Assembly: GCF_001885735.1 (NCBI RefSeq)
Contig: NZ_JXKG01000006.1
Span: forward strand, 62,001-126,000
DNA length: 64,000 nt
Direction of reading: 5' to 3'
Source: Enterococcus canintestini
GTDB taxonomy: Bacteria; Bacillota; Bacilli; Lactobacillales; Enterococcaceae
Position numbers and translations under genes: made by a program. The notes under the pieces are model-generated. The model ran no database searches and was not told the origin of the DNA. It saw only the letters and a program-made list of their open reading frames with translations. This document shows positions 24,349 to 34,434 of this stretch, one piece after another; within the stretch, counting starts at the first letter, position 1, and every line of letters starts with the position of its first letter.

Positions 24349-25080
24349 ATGACGCGTGCAAAAAAACAGCCTTTGTACGATCAACTCGTTGAATTATTAA
24401 AGGAAAAAATTGAAAACGAATACGAAGCCAATACAATGTTACCCTCTGAGCGAGAATTATCTGATCTTTATGGATTGAGTCGGACAACGGTTCGTTTAGC
24501 TTTACAAGAATTAGAAAAAATCGGCTATATTTATCGCCAGCACGGTAAGGGGACTTTTGTTTCTGATTTAAAAGAAACTAGTGTCAATTTACAAGGAATG
24601 TATAGCTTTACCGAACAAATGAAAGCTTTAGGACGGACGCCTCATACCGCTGTCTTAGAATTTGAAAAAATTGAAGCCAATAAATTTTTGGCTAATCAAT
24701 TTAACGGCAAGCTAGGGATGAAGCTGATTAAAATGAAACGATTAAGAAGTGCAGATGGTGAACCGTTAATGTTAGAAAGGACGTATTTACCATTGAATAA
24801 ATTTTTAGATTTGACCAAAGCAGATTTAGAGCATAAAGCACTTTATGATATTTTCAAAGAAGATTATCACGAGGTGGTCAAAGTGGCAGAAGAAGAACTT
24901 TTTGCTAACATTGCCCGACCAAAAGATGCGCCTTTTTTAGAAATTCGAGAAGGGGCTCCAGTATTGTCTTTAATGCGTAAAACATATAATCAAGCCAATG
25001 AAATCATTGAATTTACGTACAGTGTTGCCCGTGCAGATCAGTTTCGGTATAAAATTATTCATCAAAATACACAACAATAA
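24349..25080 (+). CDS. GntR/HutC-family transcriptional regulator
   Basis: The 243-residue protein has an N-terminal winged helix (about 8-75; P-S-E-R-E-L-S-D-L-Y-G-L-S-R-T-T-V-R) and a C-terminal UTRA effector domain (about 95-235; M-K-R-L-R, L-M-L-E-R-T-Y-L-P). This is the HutC/NagR-type layout, whose members sense phosphorylated (amino) sugars. ATG 24349 with GAGGAGG seven bases upstream is preferred over the open frame from 24334. It probably represses the PTS operon and itself through the TGG-N6-CCA sites. Confidence 0.92.
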   Translation: MTRAKKQPLYDQLVELLKEKIENEYEANTMLPSERELSDLYGLSRTTVRLALQELEKIGYIYRQHGKGTFVSDLKETSVNLQGMYSFTEQMKALGRTPHTAVLEFEKIEANKFLANQFNGKLGMKLIKMKRLRSADGEPLMLERTYLPLNKFLDLTKADLEHKALYDIFKEDYHEVVKVAEEELFANIARPKDAPFLEIREGAPVLSLMRKTYNQANEIIEFTYSVARADQFRYKIIHQNTQQ

Positions 25081-25119
25081 AATTAAACGAGATATTCAAA
25101 TGTTTAAAGGAGGATAAAC

Positions 25120-26298
25120 ATGTTTCAGTTTTCAACAGAAGAGCTAACAAAAATGGGAGCAGAAATCACTACTCGTGAAATTAAGCAACAGCCAGAATTA
25201 TGGCAGGAAGCTTTTACTTATTATAAAGAAAATATTGAACGGATAAATGCTTTTTTAACAGAAGTAAAAAAAGTGGCGGAGGGGAAAGTACGAATTGTCT
25301 TTACCGGTGCCGGAACTTCTCAATATGTTGGGGATACGATAAAACCTTATTTAAGTAAAGTTGGAGATAGCCGTCATTTCATTTTTGAAAGTATTGGCAC
25401 AACCGATATTGTCGCTTCTCCGGCGGAATACTTACACCCAGATGACTGGACGATTCTAGTTTCTTTTGCCCGTAGTGGAAACTCGCCCGAAAGTGTTGCG
25501 GCAGTGGATGTGGCTAATAAATATGTGAAAAACTTAAGACATATTACCATTACTTGTGCCCCTGAAGGACAATTAGCAAAAGCAGCCAGTGGCGATGAAC
25601 ATAATTTATTGTTAATGATGCCAGCTCGCGCCAATGACCAAGGCTTTGCAATGACAGGCAGCTTTTCTTGCATGGCGCTTACCGCGTTACTTTTATTTGA
25701 TGAAAAAAATGATCTTGCGACAAAAGAAACGTATGTGAAGACAATGGCAATACTAGGAAATGAGGCCATTGCTAGAGAAGATGAAGTACAAAAAATTGTT
25801 GATTTGGATTTTGATCGTATTGTTTATCTTGGTTCAGGCAGTTTGGCTGGTTTAACTAGAGAAGCTTCTTTAAAAGTCTTAGAACTTACGGCTGGTAAAA
25901 TGGCGACCGTTTTTGATTCTTCAATGGGCTTTCGTCATGGTCCGAAATCTTTTATTAATGAAAAGACGATTATGTTTGTGTTCGTTAATAACGATGACTA
26001 TACGCGCCAATACGATGTCGATATTTTAGAAGAAGTTTATGCAGATAAAATTGCGCCTTCTGTTTTAGGAATTAGCCAAAAAAATAGCGAAAATAATTTT
26101 AACGGTACTAATTTTGTGTTTAACTCAAGTGAGGAGAAGTTACCTGATGGCTATGCTGCTTTGCCATTTTTAATGGTCGCACAAACAGTCTCACTTCTTT
26201 CTTCAATTAAAGTTGGCAATACGCCAGATACACCATCACCAACAGGAACAGTGAACCGTGTGGTAAAAGGTGTAACGATTCATCCTTTTGAAGCGTAA
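25120..26298 (+). CDS. agaS: AgaS-type sugar isomerase/deaminase (SIS domains)
   Basis: The 392-residue protein has two SIS domains (about 45-190 and 215-365). G-A-G-T-S-Q-Y-V-G and S-F-A-R-S-G-N-S-P-E-S are the phosphosugar-binding motifs, and F-R-H-G-P-K-S is the glucosamine-synthase-like C-terminal signature. Proteins of this type convert galactosamine-6-phosphate to tagatose-6-phosphate with ammonia release, or act on a related aminosugar phosphate. It follows gntR with AGGAGG and ends at a terminator. Linked to the upstream PTS, it suggests uptake and use of an amino sugar. Confidence 0.85.
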   Translation: MFQFSTEELTKMGAEITTREIKQQPELWQEAFTYYKENIERINAFLTEVKKVAEGKVRIVFTGAGTSQYVGDTIKPYLSKVGDSRHFIFESIGTTDIVASPAEYLHPDDWTILVSFARSGNSPESVAAVDVANKYVKNLRHITITCAPEGQLAKAASGDEHNLLLMMPARANDQGFAMTGSFSCMALTALLLFDEKNDLATKETYVKTMAILGNEAIAREDEVQKIVDLDFDRIVYLGSGSLAGLTREASLKVLELTAGKMATVFDSSMGFRHGPKSFINEKTIMFVFVNNDDYTRQYDVDILEEVYADKIAPSVLGISQKNSENNFNGTNFVFNSSEEKLPDGYAALPFLMVAQTVSLLSSIKVGNTPDTPSPTGTVNRVVKGVTIHPFEA

Positions 26299-26316
26299 AT
26301 CACTATGAATAAGTTT

Positions 26317-26353
26317 AAAAAGTTGTGACAAGGATCTTGTCACAACTTTTTTA
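26317..26353 (+). terminator. agaS terminator
   Basis: AAAAGTTGTGACAA and TTGTCACAACTTTTTT form a strong stem. Confidence 0.92.
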
Positions 26354-26601
26354 TATACGTAAATTTAATGATTATTATAAGAGATAACACTAAGAGATTA
26401 AGGTAATTGAATAAGCTACAACGCTAGGACATTAAGCTATAATCATATAAAATTTAAAGAGCGATTGATTCAAATTTTGATTTCTTGCCTGCAAGCTGAA
26501 GAATTGTAAACGTGCGGGGATGATAAAAATTCAATAAAAAAATAAGAATTTATTCTCTACTAAAAAGACTAGCGTATAATGCAAGAAGAGGATGTGAGAC
26601 G

Positions 26602-27462
26602 ATGAAAAAATTGTTTATAATAGGGCTTTTTTTATTGGTTTTAGCTGGATGTGGGAATACTGCACAAACCTCTTCTAATTCCGCTCAAGCTAAGCCTGAA
26701 AAAAAGGCAGAGACAACCGTAGTAAAAAAAACAAAATCAGCTGTTCCCACTTTATTTATTCACGGCTACAGTGGCACTGAAAATTCTTTTGGCGGTATGT
26801 TAAAACGATTGGAAAAATCGGATATTGCTAAAAAAGAGGTACTGATGAAAGTTTCACCAGTCGGAGAAGTTACGCTGACAGGGCAGCTAAGTGGTAAAAA
26901 AGACAATCCCTTAATTCAGGTGTTGTTTGAAGATAACAAAAATAATGAATGGTCACAAACGGAGTGGTTGTATAATTGTTTAGCAACTTTAAAAAAAGCT
27001 GGTATTAATCAAGTGAATTTAGTTGGACATTCAATGGGTGGTGTTTCAGGGCTACGTTATTTGATGACTTATCCTAATGATGAAACGCAACCACAGATTT
27101 TAAAATTTGTGGCAATAGGCGCACCATTTAACGATTTTTTAGATACCAGCGAGAGTCAATCTGTTGCAGACTTACTAAAAAATGGCCCCAATGAAGTTTC
27201 TAGCCGTTATCAAGATTATCAAAATTTAGTCGGCAATCTGGACCAAAAAATTCAGATATTGCTTTTGGCAGGCCAACTTAATCAAAATAATTTTAGTGAT
27301 GGTACTGTTCCCTTAACAAGCGCATTAAGTGTCAATGCCTTATTAAGTCAAACCAATAAAGTGACAAGTAAAATATTTTATGGTGCCAATGCCCAACATA
27401 GTCAGTTGCATGAAAATAAAGCGGTCGATCAGGCTGTGGCGAATTTTTTATGGCCGCAATAA
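26602..27462 (+). CDS. Lipoprotein alpha/beta hydrolase (DUF915 type)
   Basis: The 286-residue protein starts with a lipoprotein signal: a basic end, a hydrophobic stretch and L-A-G-C with C17 as the lipidated cysteine. A low-complexity linker (about 18-45) is followed by the alpha/beta-hydrolase core: L-F-I-H-G-Y-S-G (oxyanion strand), then G-H-S-M-G-G with S144 as nucleophile, an acid near D-G-T-V-P-L and a C-terminal histidine (H-S-Q-L-H). It is therefore a membrane-anchored, surface-exposed esterase or lipase-like enzyme with unknown substrate. The preceding 250 bases hold a TATAAT-like -10 and no gene. Confidence 0.85.
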   Translation: MKKLFIIGLFLLVLAGCGNTAQTSSNSAQAKPEKKAETTVVKKTKSAVPTLFIHGYSGTENSFGGMLKRLEKSDIAKKEVLMKVSPVGEVTLTGQLSGKKDNPLIQVLFEDNKNNEWSQTEWLYNCLATLKKAGINQVNLVGHSMGGVSGLRYLMTYPNDETQPQILKFVAIGAPFNDFLDTSESQSVADLLKNGPNEVSSRYQDYQNLVGNLDQKIQILLLAGQLNQNNFSDGTVPLTSALSVNALLSQTNKVTSKIFYGANAQHSQLHENKAVDQAVANFLWPQ

Positions 27463-27592
27463 TAGAAGTTAAAAATAAGTTGTAATAGTAGTTGCTAGCT
27501 GCAACAATAAAAGAAATTTTACGTAAATTGCGGGTTAACTTTTTTAATCTCAGCTTACTAAGAAATGCTTTGAGCGAGTTGTTTATTTGCGA

Positions 27593-27632
27593 AAAATGAG
27601 GTATGACAAAATTTTTTGTCATACCTCATTTT
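27593..27632. terminator. Bidirectional terminator between the hydrolase and TetR genes
   Basis: AAAATGAGGTATGACAAAA and TTTTGTCATACCTCATTTT form a 19-bp perfect stem with a two-base loop. It ends both convergent units. 27463-27592 holds no recognisable gene. Confidence 0.88.
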
Positions 27633-27726
27633 TGCTTTCATAAGTGGAAGGATAGCTTTTGTTTAGTAACATACCTTTTTAAATATATAAACTATCACAA
27701 CTTGAAGTCAGTTCAAATTAATTTTC

Positions 27727-28320
27727 TTATTGTGGTGCCAAGCCTTTTAATAAGACTTCGCTCCATTCTTCAATATAAGGTAATGCGCGGCTGTAAATTG
27801 AAGCATCTGAAACGCCAGCGATGAGGGATTCGATATAGATAAAGAGAAATTCATCTGTATACTTAGGATCGACAGCACCTTCAACACGGCCCTTTTGAAA
27901 CAAGTTTAGTAAAACTTGATTGCTTTCTTTAGCATAGTTTGCCATAAAGGCAGCGAGTTCTTGATCTTCTGTTTGGGTATAGCAAGCCATTAAGTCTAAA
28001 TAAAATTGTTTGGTGACGCAGTTGAGATGATCGATTTTTAACTGTGTTAATGCCGCAAAAGTTTCAGCAAACGATTTGTTTTGTTTTACTACCGCTTTAG
28101 CATCATTTGCCATTTGAGTCATGAAATTTTTAAATACTAATTTAATTAAATTGTCTTTGGACTGAAAGTATTTGAAAATGGTCGCTTTTGAAATTTTGGT
28201 TAATTGCGTAATTTTATCAATTGTTAACGCATTACTCCCTTCATCGCTATTCATAATATCAAATGCAGTTTGTAATACTATTTGTTTTTTTTGTTCTGTT
28301 CGCTTTTCAAAGCCGTTCAC
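27727..28320 (-). CDS. TetR-family transcriptional regulator
   Basis: The 197-residue protein has the N-terminal TetR helix-turn-helix (about 8-55; L-T-K-I-S-K-A-T-I-F-K-Y-F-Q-S-K-D-N-L) and an all-helical ligand domain. GTG 28320 is preferred because GGAGG lies seven bases upstream; a GTG two codons earlier overlaps the RBS. It is divergent from the ABC exporter genes with about 190 bases between, so it probably represses them, perhaps through the inverted repeat at 28443-28470. Confidence 0.88.
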   Translation of the reverse strand: MNGFEKRTEQKKQIVLQTAFDIMNSDEGSNALTIDKITQLTKISKATIFKYFQSKDNLIKLVFKNFMTQMANDAKAVVKQNKSFAETFAALTQLKIDHLNCVTKQFYLDLMACYTQTEDQELAAFMANYAKESNQVLLNLFQKGRVEGAVDPKYTDEFLFIYIESLIAGVSDASIYSRALPYIEEWSEVLLKGLAPQ

Positions 28321-28414
28321 TGCCACACCTCCTAACTAGAATCGCTATCTCTATTATAATTAAATGATTTTAAACTGCAAATGAAAAAATAGTTCAAAAA
28401 CTGGTGGATTTTAA

Positions 28415-28470
28415 TTGACATTTTTTAGTCGAAAACATAATATTGAACTCGTAATAAAGAATTAGTTCAA
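28415..28470 (+). promoter_or_regulatory. ABC exporter promoter and candidate TetR operator
   Basis: TTGACA (28415-28420), 17 bases, TAATAT (28438-28443) is a near-consensus promoter. TTGAACT (28443-28449) and AGTTCAA (28464-28470) form an inverted repeat just downstream, and another AGTTCAAAAA occurs at 28391. This placement suits a repressor site. Confidence 0.6.
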
Positions 28471-28511
28471 AAAATTCTGCTAGCAAATAATGGAAAAAGG
28501 GAGTCTTAAAA

Positions 28512-29393
28512 ATGATGCAGTTAATTGAAATTAATAACTTGCAAAAAAGTTTTGGCAAGTTCCAAGCCTTAAAAGATGTTAGTTTTACAGTTGCTCCAGG
28601 GGAAGTAGTTGGATTTATTGGTCCAAATGGTGCGGGAAAATCAACTACTATTCGAACTATTTTAGGAATTTTGCAAAAAGATGCAGGTAGTGTAAAAGTT
28701 TTTGGCAAAGATGCTTGGCAAGATAGTATTGAAATTCATAAGCGTCTATCTTATGTACCAGGGGATGTGGCTTTATGGGGCAATCTTACTGGTGGTGAAA
28801 TTATTGATTTATTTATGAAATTACATGGTGGTGCTGACTTTAAAAAAAGAGATGACTTAATTAAAAAATTTGAGTTGGATCCACGTAAAAAAGCGAAAAG
28901 TTATTCAAAAGGAAATCGCCAAAAGGTCGGTCTCATTGCCGCTTTATCGGTGGATTCTGATCTTTATATTTTAGATGAGCCTACTTCTGGTTTAGATCCT
29001 TTAATGGAAGCTGTTTTTCAAGATGAAGTTGAAAAGATAAAAAATGCCGGTAAGTCAATTTTACTTTCTTCACATATTTTAAGTGAAGTAGAGCGTTTAG
29101 CTGATAAAGTCGTGATCATTCGTGAAGGAAAAATAGTTGAAACAGGTACACTACAAGAGCTCCGCCATTTAACGCGTTCGACCCTTACGCTTGTTGCTAA
29201 AGGGGATGTTGGTGAATTAGCTAAGTTAAACGGCGTATATGATTTTCAGCAAAAAGGGCAAGAAGTTAGATTTGCGATTGATAACAAATCTTTGAACACT
29301 ATTTTGGCAGCTGTAGCTAAATTAAACGTTGAAAAGTTTGAAGTTGTACCGCCGACACTAGAAGATTTATTTATTAGACACTATGAAGGGTGA
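28512..29393 (+). CDS. ABC transporter ATP-binding protein
   Basis: The 293-residue ATPase has Walker A G-P-N-G-A-G-K-S (about 37-44), signature Y-S-K-G-N-R-Q-K (a variant of LSGGQ), Walker B L-Y-I-L-D-E-P-T (about 155-162), and a C-terminal domain as in drug-export ATPases. It overlaps the permease gene start (TGATG), so they form a two-gene exporter. The divergent TetR gene suggests substrate-responsive control. Confidence 0.93.
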   Translation: MMQLIEINNLQKSFGKFQALKDVSFTVAPGEVVGFIGPNGAGKSTTIRTILGILQKDAGSVKVFGKDAWQDSIEIHKRLSYVPGDVALWGNLTGGEIIDLFMKLHGGADFKKRDDLIKKFELDPRKKAKSYSKGNRQKVGLIAALSVDSDLYILDEPTSGLDPLMEAVFQDEVEKIKNAGKSILLSSHILSEVERLADKVVIIREGKIVETGTLQELRHLTRSTLTLVAKGDVGELAKLNGVYDFQQKGQEVRFAIDNKSLNTILAAVAKLNVEKFEVVPPTLEDLFIRHYEG

Positions 29394-31015
29394 TGGCGAA
29401 AATGGCAGAAAAATTTTCACAATGGAACTTGTTATTCCTCCAATTTTTAAAACGTGATTGGAAAAAGATTTGTGTATGGCTTTTAGGATTAGGGTTATTT
29501 AGCGGTGGCTTTGTTTCTGCTTTTGAAGAAATTTCAAAAGGGCAAGGGTTAGTCGGTATGTACCATACAATGCAAAATCCGGCGATGATTGCCATGATTG
29601 GGACAACATCGATTGCAAATGCTAATGATTATACGATTGGTGCGATGTATGCCAATGAAATGCTACTGTTTTGTGGATTATTCTCTATGATTTTAAGTGC
29701 GCTTCATGTGATTAATCATACCCGTAAGGAAGAAGAACAAGGATTAACAGAATTAATTCGTTCTTTTCGGGTAGGGCGACAAGCAAATTCTTTAGCCGTT
29801 TTAGTGGAAGTTTTATTGATTAATTTGATTTTAGGTCTGTTTATAAGTGGTTTGATGACTTCTTTTCAGGCTGATAGTATTAATTTTAATGGCAGCATGT
29901 TGTTTGGTTTTTCCATCGCCTTAGCGGGTATTTTAGGTGCTGTTTTTGGGTTGCTATTTGCTCAAATTATGCCCACTGCAAGTGGCGCAATTGGTACTAG
30001 TCTTGGTTTTATTGGATTGTTGTATCTTCTTAGAGCAGCAACAGATATTAATAATGCTGATCTATCAAAATTAAATCCATTAGGCTGGACTTATCTAACT
30101 TATCCTTTTACACAGAATAATTGGTTTTATTTAGCGATTGGCTTCATCTTTAGTCTGTTTGTCCTCTGGTTTAGTTTCTTTTTAGAAGGGAAACGTGATT
30201 ATAATGCAGGCTTCTTGCCAGAAAAAGAAGGACGGAAAAACGCGCGGAAATCACTACTTTCTGTACCGGGTTGGTATGTCCGAATTAATTTTACTGTTGT
30301 GATGAGTTGGTTAATTGGCTTTGCTGTAATTGGAGCAGCCTATGGTTCTGTCTATCAAGACATGCAAACCTTTATGGAAGGTAACGAATTAATTAAACAA
30401 ATGTTTGTTCATAGTGGCGGGAGTTTAGCGGAATCTTTTACTGGGACGATTATGATGGTAATGATTGCCTTAGTTGCTATTTTACCAATTGCTGTAGTAA
30501 ATAAGTTGTTTAATGAAGAAAGTCACGGCCGGATGAGTCAAATTTTCGCAACGAAAGTATCTCGCTTTAAACTCTATGCTACTGCGCTTTTCGTTGCTAT
30601 CATTAGTGGTGTGTTAGGTGTATTTATTAGTTCTTATAGTTTAGGTGCTACGGCGGTAAGTGTTATGAAAAAAGCTGATAGCATGCCTTTACAAGAATTT
30701 TTTGAAGCAGGTTTCAATTTATTACCTGTCGTTTTATTCTTTATTGGTTTAACTGCGTTTTGTCTTGGCTTTGCGCCAAAACTTAGTAAAGTTGTCTATG
30801 CTTATCTAGGCTACTCTTTTGCTTTAAGCTATTTTGGTGGTATTTTGGATTTGCCTGATTGGTTTAATAATACTTCTGCATTAAAATGGTTACCCCAACT
30901 ACCAGTAGCTGATTTTGATTTGACACGCTTTTTATTGATTACAGCAATCAGTTGTGTTTTAATCGTCTTCGGGTTTATTGGTTATAATAGACGTGATTTA
31001 CAAGAAACGGCTTAA
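29393..31015 (+). CDS. ABC-2 type permease, antibiotic-exporter-like
   Basis: The 540-residue protein has about twelve membrane segments arranged as two similar halves, as in the COG3559 polyketide-antibiotic-export permeases. Both halves carry E-x-x-G/R turns after the second helix (E-E-E-Q-G-L-T-E and E-E-S-H-G-R-M-S-Q). The start ATG 29393 overlaps the ATPase stop. The substrate is unknown. Export of a toxic compound, for which the TetR regulator would be the sensor, is the likely role. Confidence 0.85.
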   Translation: MAKMAEKFSQWNLLFLQFLKRDWKKICVWLLGLGLFSGGFVSAFEEISKGQGLVGMYHTMQNPAMIAMIGTTSIANANDYTIGAMYANEMLLFCGLFSMILSALHVINHTRKEEEQGLTELIRSFRVGRQANSLAVLVEVLLINLILGLFISGLMTSFQADSINFNGSMLFGFSIALAGILGAVFGLLFAQIMPTASGAIGTSLGFIGLLYLLRAATDINNADLSKLNPLGWTYLTYPFTQNNWFYLAIGFIFSLFVLWFSFFLEGKRDYNAGFLPEKEGRKNARKSLLSVPGWYVRINFTVVMSWLIGFAVIGAAYGSVYQDMQTFMEGNELIKQMFVHSGGSLAESFTGTIMMVMIALVAILPIAVVNKLFNEESHGRMSQIFATKVSRFKLYATALFVAIISGVLGVFISSYSLGATAVSVMKKADSMPLQEFFEAGFNLLPVVLFFIGLTAFCLGFAPKLSKVVYAYLGYSFALSYFGGILDLPDWFNNTSALKWLPQLPVADFDLTRFLLITAISCVLIVFGFIGYNRRDLQETA

Positions 31016-31020
31016 GTAAT

Positions 31021-31063
31021 AAAAAACGCATCCTTTCCTTTTACTAGGAGGATGCGTTTTTTA
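31021..31063. terminator. Bidirectional terminator between the permease and sdaAA
   Basis: AAAAAACGCATCC and GGATGCGTTTTTT form a stem flanked by A and T runs. Confidence 0.9.
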
Positions 31064-31074
31064 TTTTGTCCATT

Positions 31075-31947
31075 TTACTCTTGTTTGGCAAAAATTTCTT
31101 TTTGTAGTCGTTGGGCAGTAGGCGTTGTGGCTAAGCCACCTTCAGCTGTTTCTTTAAAAATAGATGGCATTTGACGTCCTACTTGATACATTGCTGCTAC
31201 CACTTCATCAGGCGGAATAACACTTTCAATTCCGGCTAATGCCATATCCGCGGAAATAAAAGCTTGTGATGATCCCAATGCGTTACGTTTCACACAGGGA
31301 ACTTCCACTAATCCTGCAACTGGATCACAAATTAAACCCATCATATTTTTTAAAGTAATGGCAACTGCTTGGGCAGCTTGATGAGCAGTACCACCGTTAG
31401 CGCAGACCAAAGCCGCAGCGGCCATGGCACTAGCAGAACCGACTTCTGCTTGACAACCACCCTCAGCACCAGAAATAGAAGCATTATTGGCAATAACTAA
31501 ACCAAAAGCGCCCGCTGTAAATAAAAAGTTGACTTGCTCTTCGTGACTTAAGTTTAAGCGTTCTCGGACTGCTAATAAAGCACCTGCAACTACACCAGCA
31601 CTACCTGCAGTAGGCGTGGCACAGATTAGGCCCATTTTGGCATTTACCTCATTCACCGCAATTCCATTGCGGACAGCGGTTAAAATCGTTTCGCCACTTA
31701 AAAAATTGCCATGATTTAAGTACTCATTCATTTTTTTAGCATCACCACCGGTAAGTCCGGTAACAGACTTTACTCCAGCTACGCCTTCTGCTACAGAATT
31801 TTCCATAACCGTTAAATTGCGTTCCATTAAAGCGATAATTTGTTCTTTTTTACGTCCTGTAACTTCCATTTCAGTTGCAATCATTAAATCCGCAACGGAA
31901 TCATAAGCTTGTGCTTGTTCCACTAAATCCGCAATTGTATAAAACAT
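31075..31947 (-). CDS. sdaAA: L-serine dehydratase, alpha subunit
   Basis: The iron-sulfur serine dehydratase converts serine to pyruvate and ammonia. The 290-residue alpha subunit carries the conserved cysteines for the 4Fe-4S cluster (I-C-A-T-P-T-A-G near 108-115, C-D-P-V-A-G-L-V-E-V-P-C near 211-222) and the S-I-S-G-A-E-G-G-C motif. It follows sdaAB by 13 bases, as in other Firmicutes. Confidence 0.94.
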   Translation of the reverse strand: MFYTIADLVEQAQAYDSVADLMIATEMEVTGRKKEQIIALMERNLTVMENSVAEGVAGVKSVTGLTGGDAKKMNEYLNHGNFLSGETILTAVRNGIAVNEVNAKMGLICATPTAGSAGVVAGALLAVRERLNLSHEEQVNFLFTAGAFGLVIANNASISGAEGGCQAEVGSASAMAAAALVCANGGTAHQAAQAVAITLKNMMGLICDPVAGLVEVPCVKRNALGSSQAFISADMALAGIESVIPPDEVVAAMYQVGRQMPSIFKETAEGGLATTPTAQRLQKEIFAKQE

Positions 31948-31960
31948 GCGCGTTTACTCC

Positions 31961-32626
31961 TTAATCAAAATAATTAACCGTGTACATGTAATCTAACGCT
32001 TTTAGTTGTTCACAAATACCTGGTTGTGGTTCATCTACTTCAATAATCATAATGGCTTTTTCACCCTTTGACTCGCGGGTGACAGTCATTGTTCCGATAT
32101 TTGCCCCGCGTTCAGAGAGAATATTTGTCACTTTGGCGATCATACCAGGGACATCTTGATGAACGGTAATAAAAGTTGGTGTACCCATTGAAAGTGAGAT
32201 TTTAAAGCCGTTTAGTTCAGAAATCTGAATATTACCACCACCAATGGATTTACCCGTTACAGATAATGTGCGTCCATCTTTATGCAGGACCATTTTTACG
32301 GAATTAGGGTGCTCTGCTTTTTCGCTTTTAGGAATAAAGTAAACTTCCATGCCGCGTTCATAGGCGATTTTTAAAGAGTCAGCGAGATGTTCATCATCTG
32401 GTTCCATCCCTAATAATCCACCTACTAGAGCAATATCAGTTCCATGACCACGATACGTTTTTGCAAAAGATTCATATAAATAAATATCTACGCTGTCTGG
32501 TTGCTCACCAAAAATACTGCGAATGACCTTACCAATTCTAGCTGCACCAGCAGTATGCGAACTACTAGGTCCCACCATTACAGGTCCAATAATGTCAAAA
32601 ACACTACGATATTTCAGCTGTTCCAT
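31961..32626 (-). CDS. sdaAB: L-serine dehydratase, beta subunit
   Basis: The 221-residue beta subunit has the N-terminal G-P-S-S-S-H-T-A-G-A motif (about 19-28) and a C-terminal ACT domain (about 148-220; F-I-T-V-H-Q-D-V-P-G-M-I-A). It is the first gene of the two-gene operon; ATG 32626 follows GAGGTG. The ACT domain may sense serine. Confidence 0.94.
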   Translation of the reverse strand: MEQLKYRSVFDIIGPVMVGPSSSHTAGAARIGKVIRSIFGEQPDSVDIYLYESFAKTYRGHGTDIALVGGLLGMEPDDEHLADSLKIAYERGMEVYFIPKSEKAEHPNSVKMVLHKDGRTLSVTGKSIGGGNIQISELNGFKISLSMGTPTFITVHQDVPGMIAKVTNILSERGANIGTMTVTRESKGEKAIMIIEVDEPQPGICEQLKALDYMYTVNYFD

Positions 32627-32805
32627 TATGACACCTCGTTTTTATTTTCTGCATTTGTAGTCTAACATAAAAATAACGATTTTTAAGTCAGAAATTCTTA
32701 TAAAAAAGATAAGTTTTTTAAAATTTAGAATGAGTTGAACTGGCGCAATAATAGCAAAAAAAATCAAAAACCACAATAAGTTAACACGAGTCAATCATTT
32801 TACGA

Positions 32806-32832
32806 TATACTTATTAAGTAAAACGTTTTCAT
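32806..32832 (+). promoter_or_regulatory. -10 element and cre-like site before the NagB-family gene
   Basis: TATACT (32806-32811) is a likely -10. GTAAAACGTTTTCAT (32818-32832) read in reverse fits most of the CcpA cre consensus, which suggests carbon control of the downstream gene. Confidence 0.5.
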
Positions 32833-32845
32833 TATAAGGAAGTGA

Positions 32846-33577
<732 letters not shown>

Positions 33578-33587
33578 TAAATAAATA

Positions 33588-33635
33588 CTTTCCTATTTCT
33601 CAGATGTTTTTTAAATGAAAATAGGAAAGTTTTTT
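33588..33635 (+). terminator. Terminator of the NagB-family gene
   Basis: CTTTCCTATTT pairs with AAATAGGAAAG, followed by six T. The next 80 bases are AT-rich and carry no gene. Confidence 0.85.
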
Positions 33636-33722
33636 GTAAATAAAAATTAGCATTTGCTTTTAAACTATTCATTAAAATTAGCGTTTCTTTGTGAATTTTA
33701 GCAATAATTGAGTAAAATTTCG

Positions 33723-33750
33723 TTGCAATTTCTAAAATTATTGCTATAAT
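33723..33750 (+). promoter_or_regulatory. Promoter of rplK-rplA
   Basis: TTGCAA (33723-33728), 16 bases, TATAAT (33745-33750) with TGC directly before the -10. The leader to rplK is about 155 bases. Confidence 0.75.
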
Positions 33751-33850
33751 ATTTCAGTGTGCGTAAACTCACGCTTATTTTGAGGCACGCATTTTTTATT
33801 GGTCTTTTATTTCGTATTTTTATTTACTTGCGATTAAAAGAACCAAGTAC

Positions 33851-33890
33851 GTGGGAGGGGAAATATGCATCTCCAATTAACCACATCACG
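33851..33890 (+). promoter_or_regulatory. Ribosomal leader element A (before rplK)
   Basis: GTGGGAGG is followed after about 20 bases by AACCACATCA, allowing a GTGG/CCAC stem. The same pair occurs before rplA. It is a candidate binding site for a ribosomal protein such as L1. Confidence 0.5.
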
Positions 33891-33910
33891 GACTCAAGGA
33901 GGTATGTCTC

Positions 33911-34333
33911 GTGGCAAAGAAAGTAGAAAAAATCGTTAAATTGCAAATTCCTGCAGGTAAAGCAACACCAGCTCCACCAGTAGGTCCTGCGCTAGGTCAA
34001 GCGGGTATCAACATCATGGGCTTCACCAAAGAATTTAACGCCCGTACTGCTGATCAAGCAGGTCTAATCATTCCAGTTGTGATCTCTGTATATGAAGACC
34101 GTTCATTTACATTTATCACAAAAACACCACCAGCTGCAGTCTTATTGAAAAAAGCTGCCGGTGTTGAAAAAGGTTCAGGCGAACCAAACAAAACAAAAGT
34201 TGCAAAAGTTACGCGTGATCAAGTTAAAGAAATCGCTGAAACTAAAATGGCTGACCTAAACGCTGCTGACTTAGAAGCTGCTATGCGCATGGTCGAAGGT
34301 ACTGCACGAAGCATGGGGATCACTGTAGAATAA
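33911..34333 (+). CDS. rplK: Ribosomal protein uL11
   Basis: L11 is part of the GTPase-associated centre. The 140-residue protein has the usual length, with [16 protein letters not shown] (about 16-31) and the C-terminal rRNA-binding domain. The start is GTG 33911 with AAGGAGG upstream. rplA follows after 100 bases. Confidence 0.97.
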   Translation: MAKKVEKIVKLQIPAGKATPAPPVGPALGQAGINIMGFTKEFNARTADQAGLIIPVVISVYEDRSFTFITKTPPAAVLLKKAAGVEKGSGEPNKTKVAKVTRDQVKEIAETKMADLNAADLEAAMRMVEGTARSMGITVE

Positions 34334-34390
34334 TTCTACACCCTGAGGAAGTAGCTTCTCAGTTCGCTCGCTATTGAAAAATACGAGACA

Positions 34391-34420
34391 CGTGGGAGGT
34401 TCTACCGTTATAACCACATC
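34391..34420 (+). promoter_or_regulatory. Ribosomal leader element B (before rplA)
   Basis: GTGGGAGG and AACCACATCA repeat the pattern of element A, and the AAGGAGG RBS of rplA follows at once. Two copies in one operon suggest control at each gene. Confidence 0.5.
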
Positions 34421-34434
34421 AAGGAGGAAACAAA

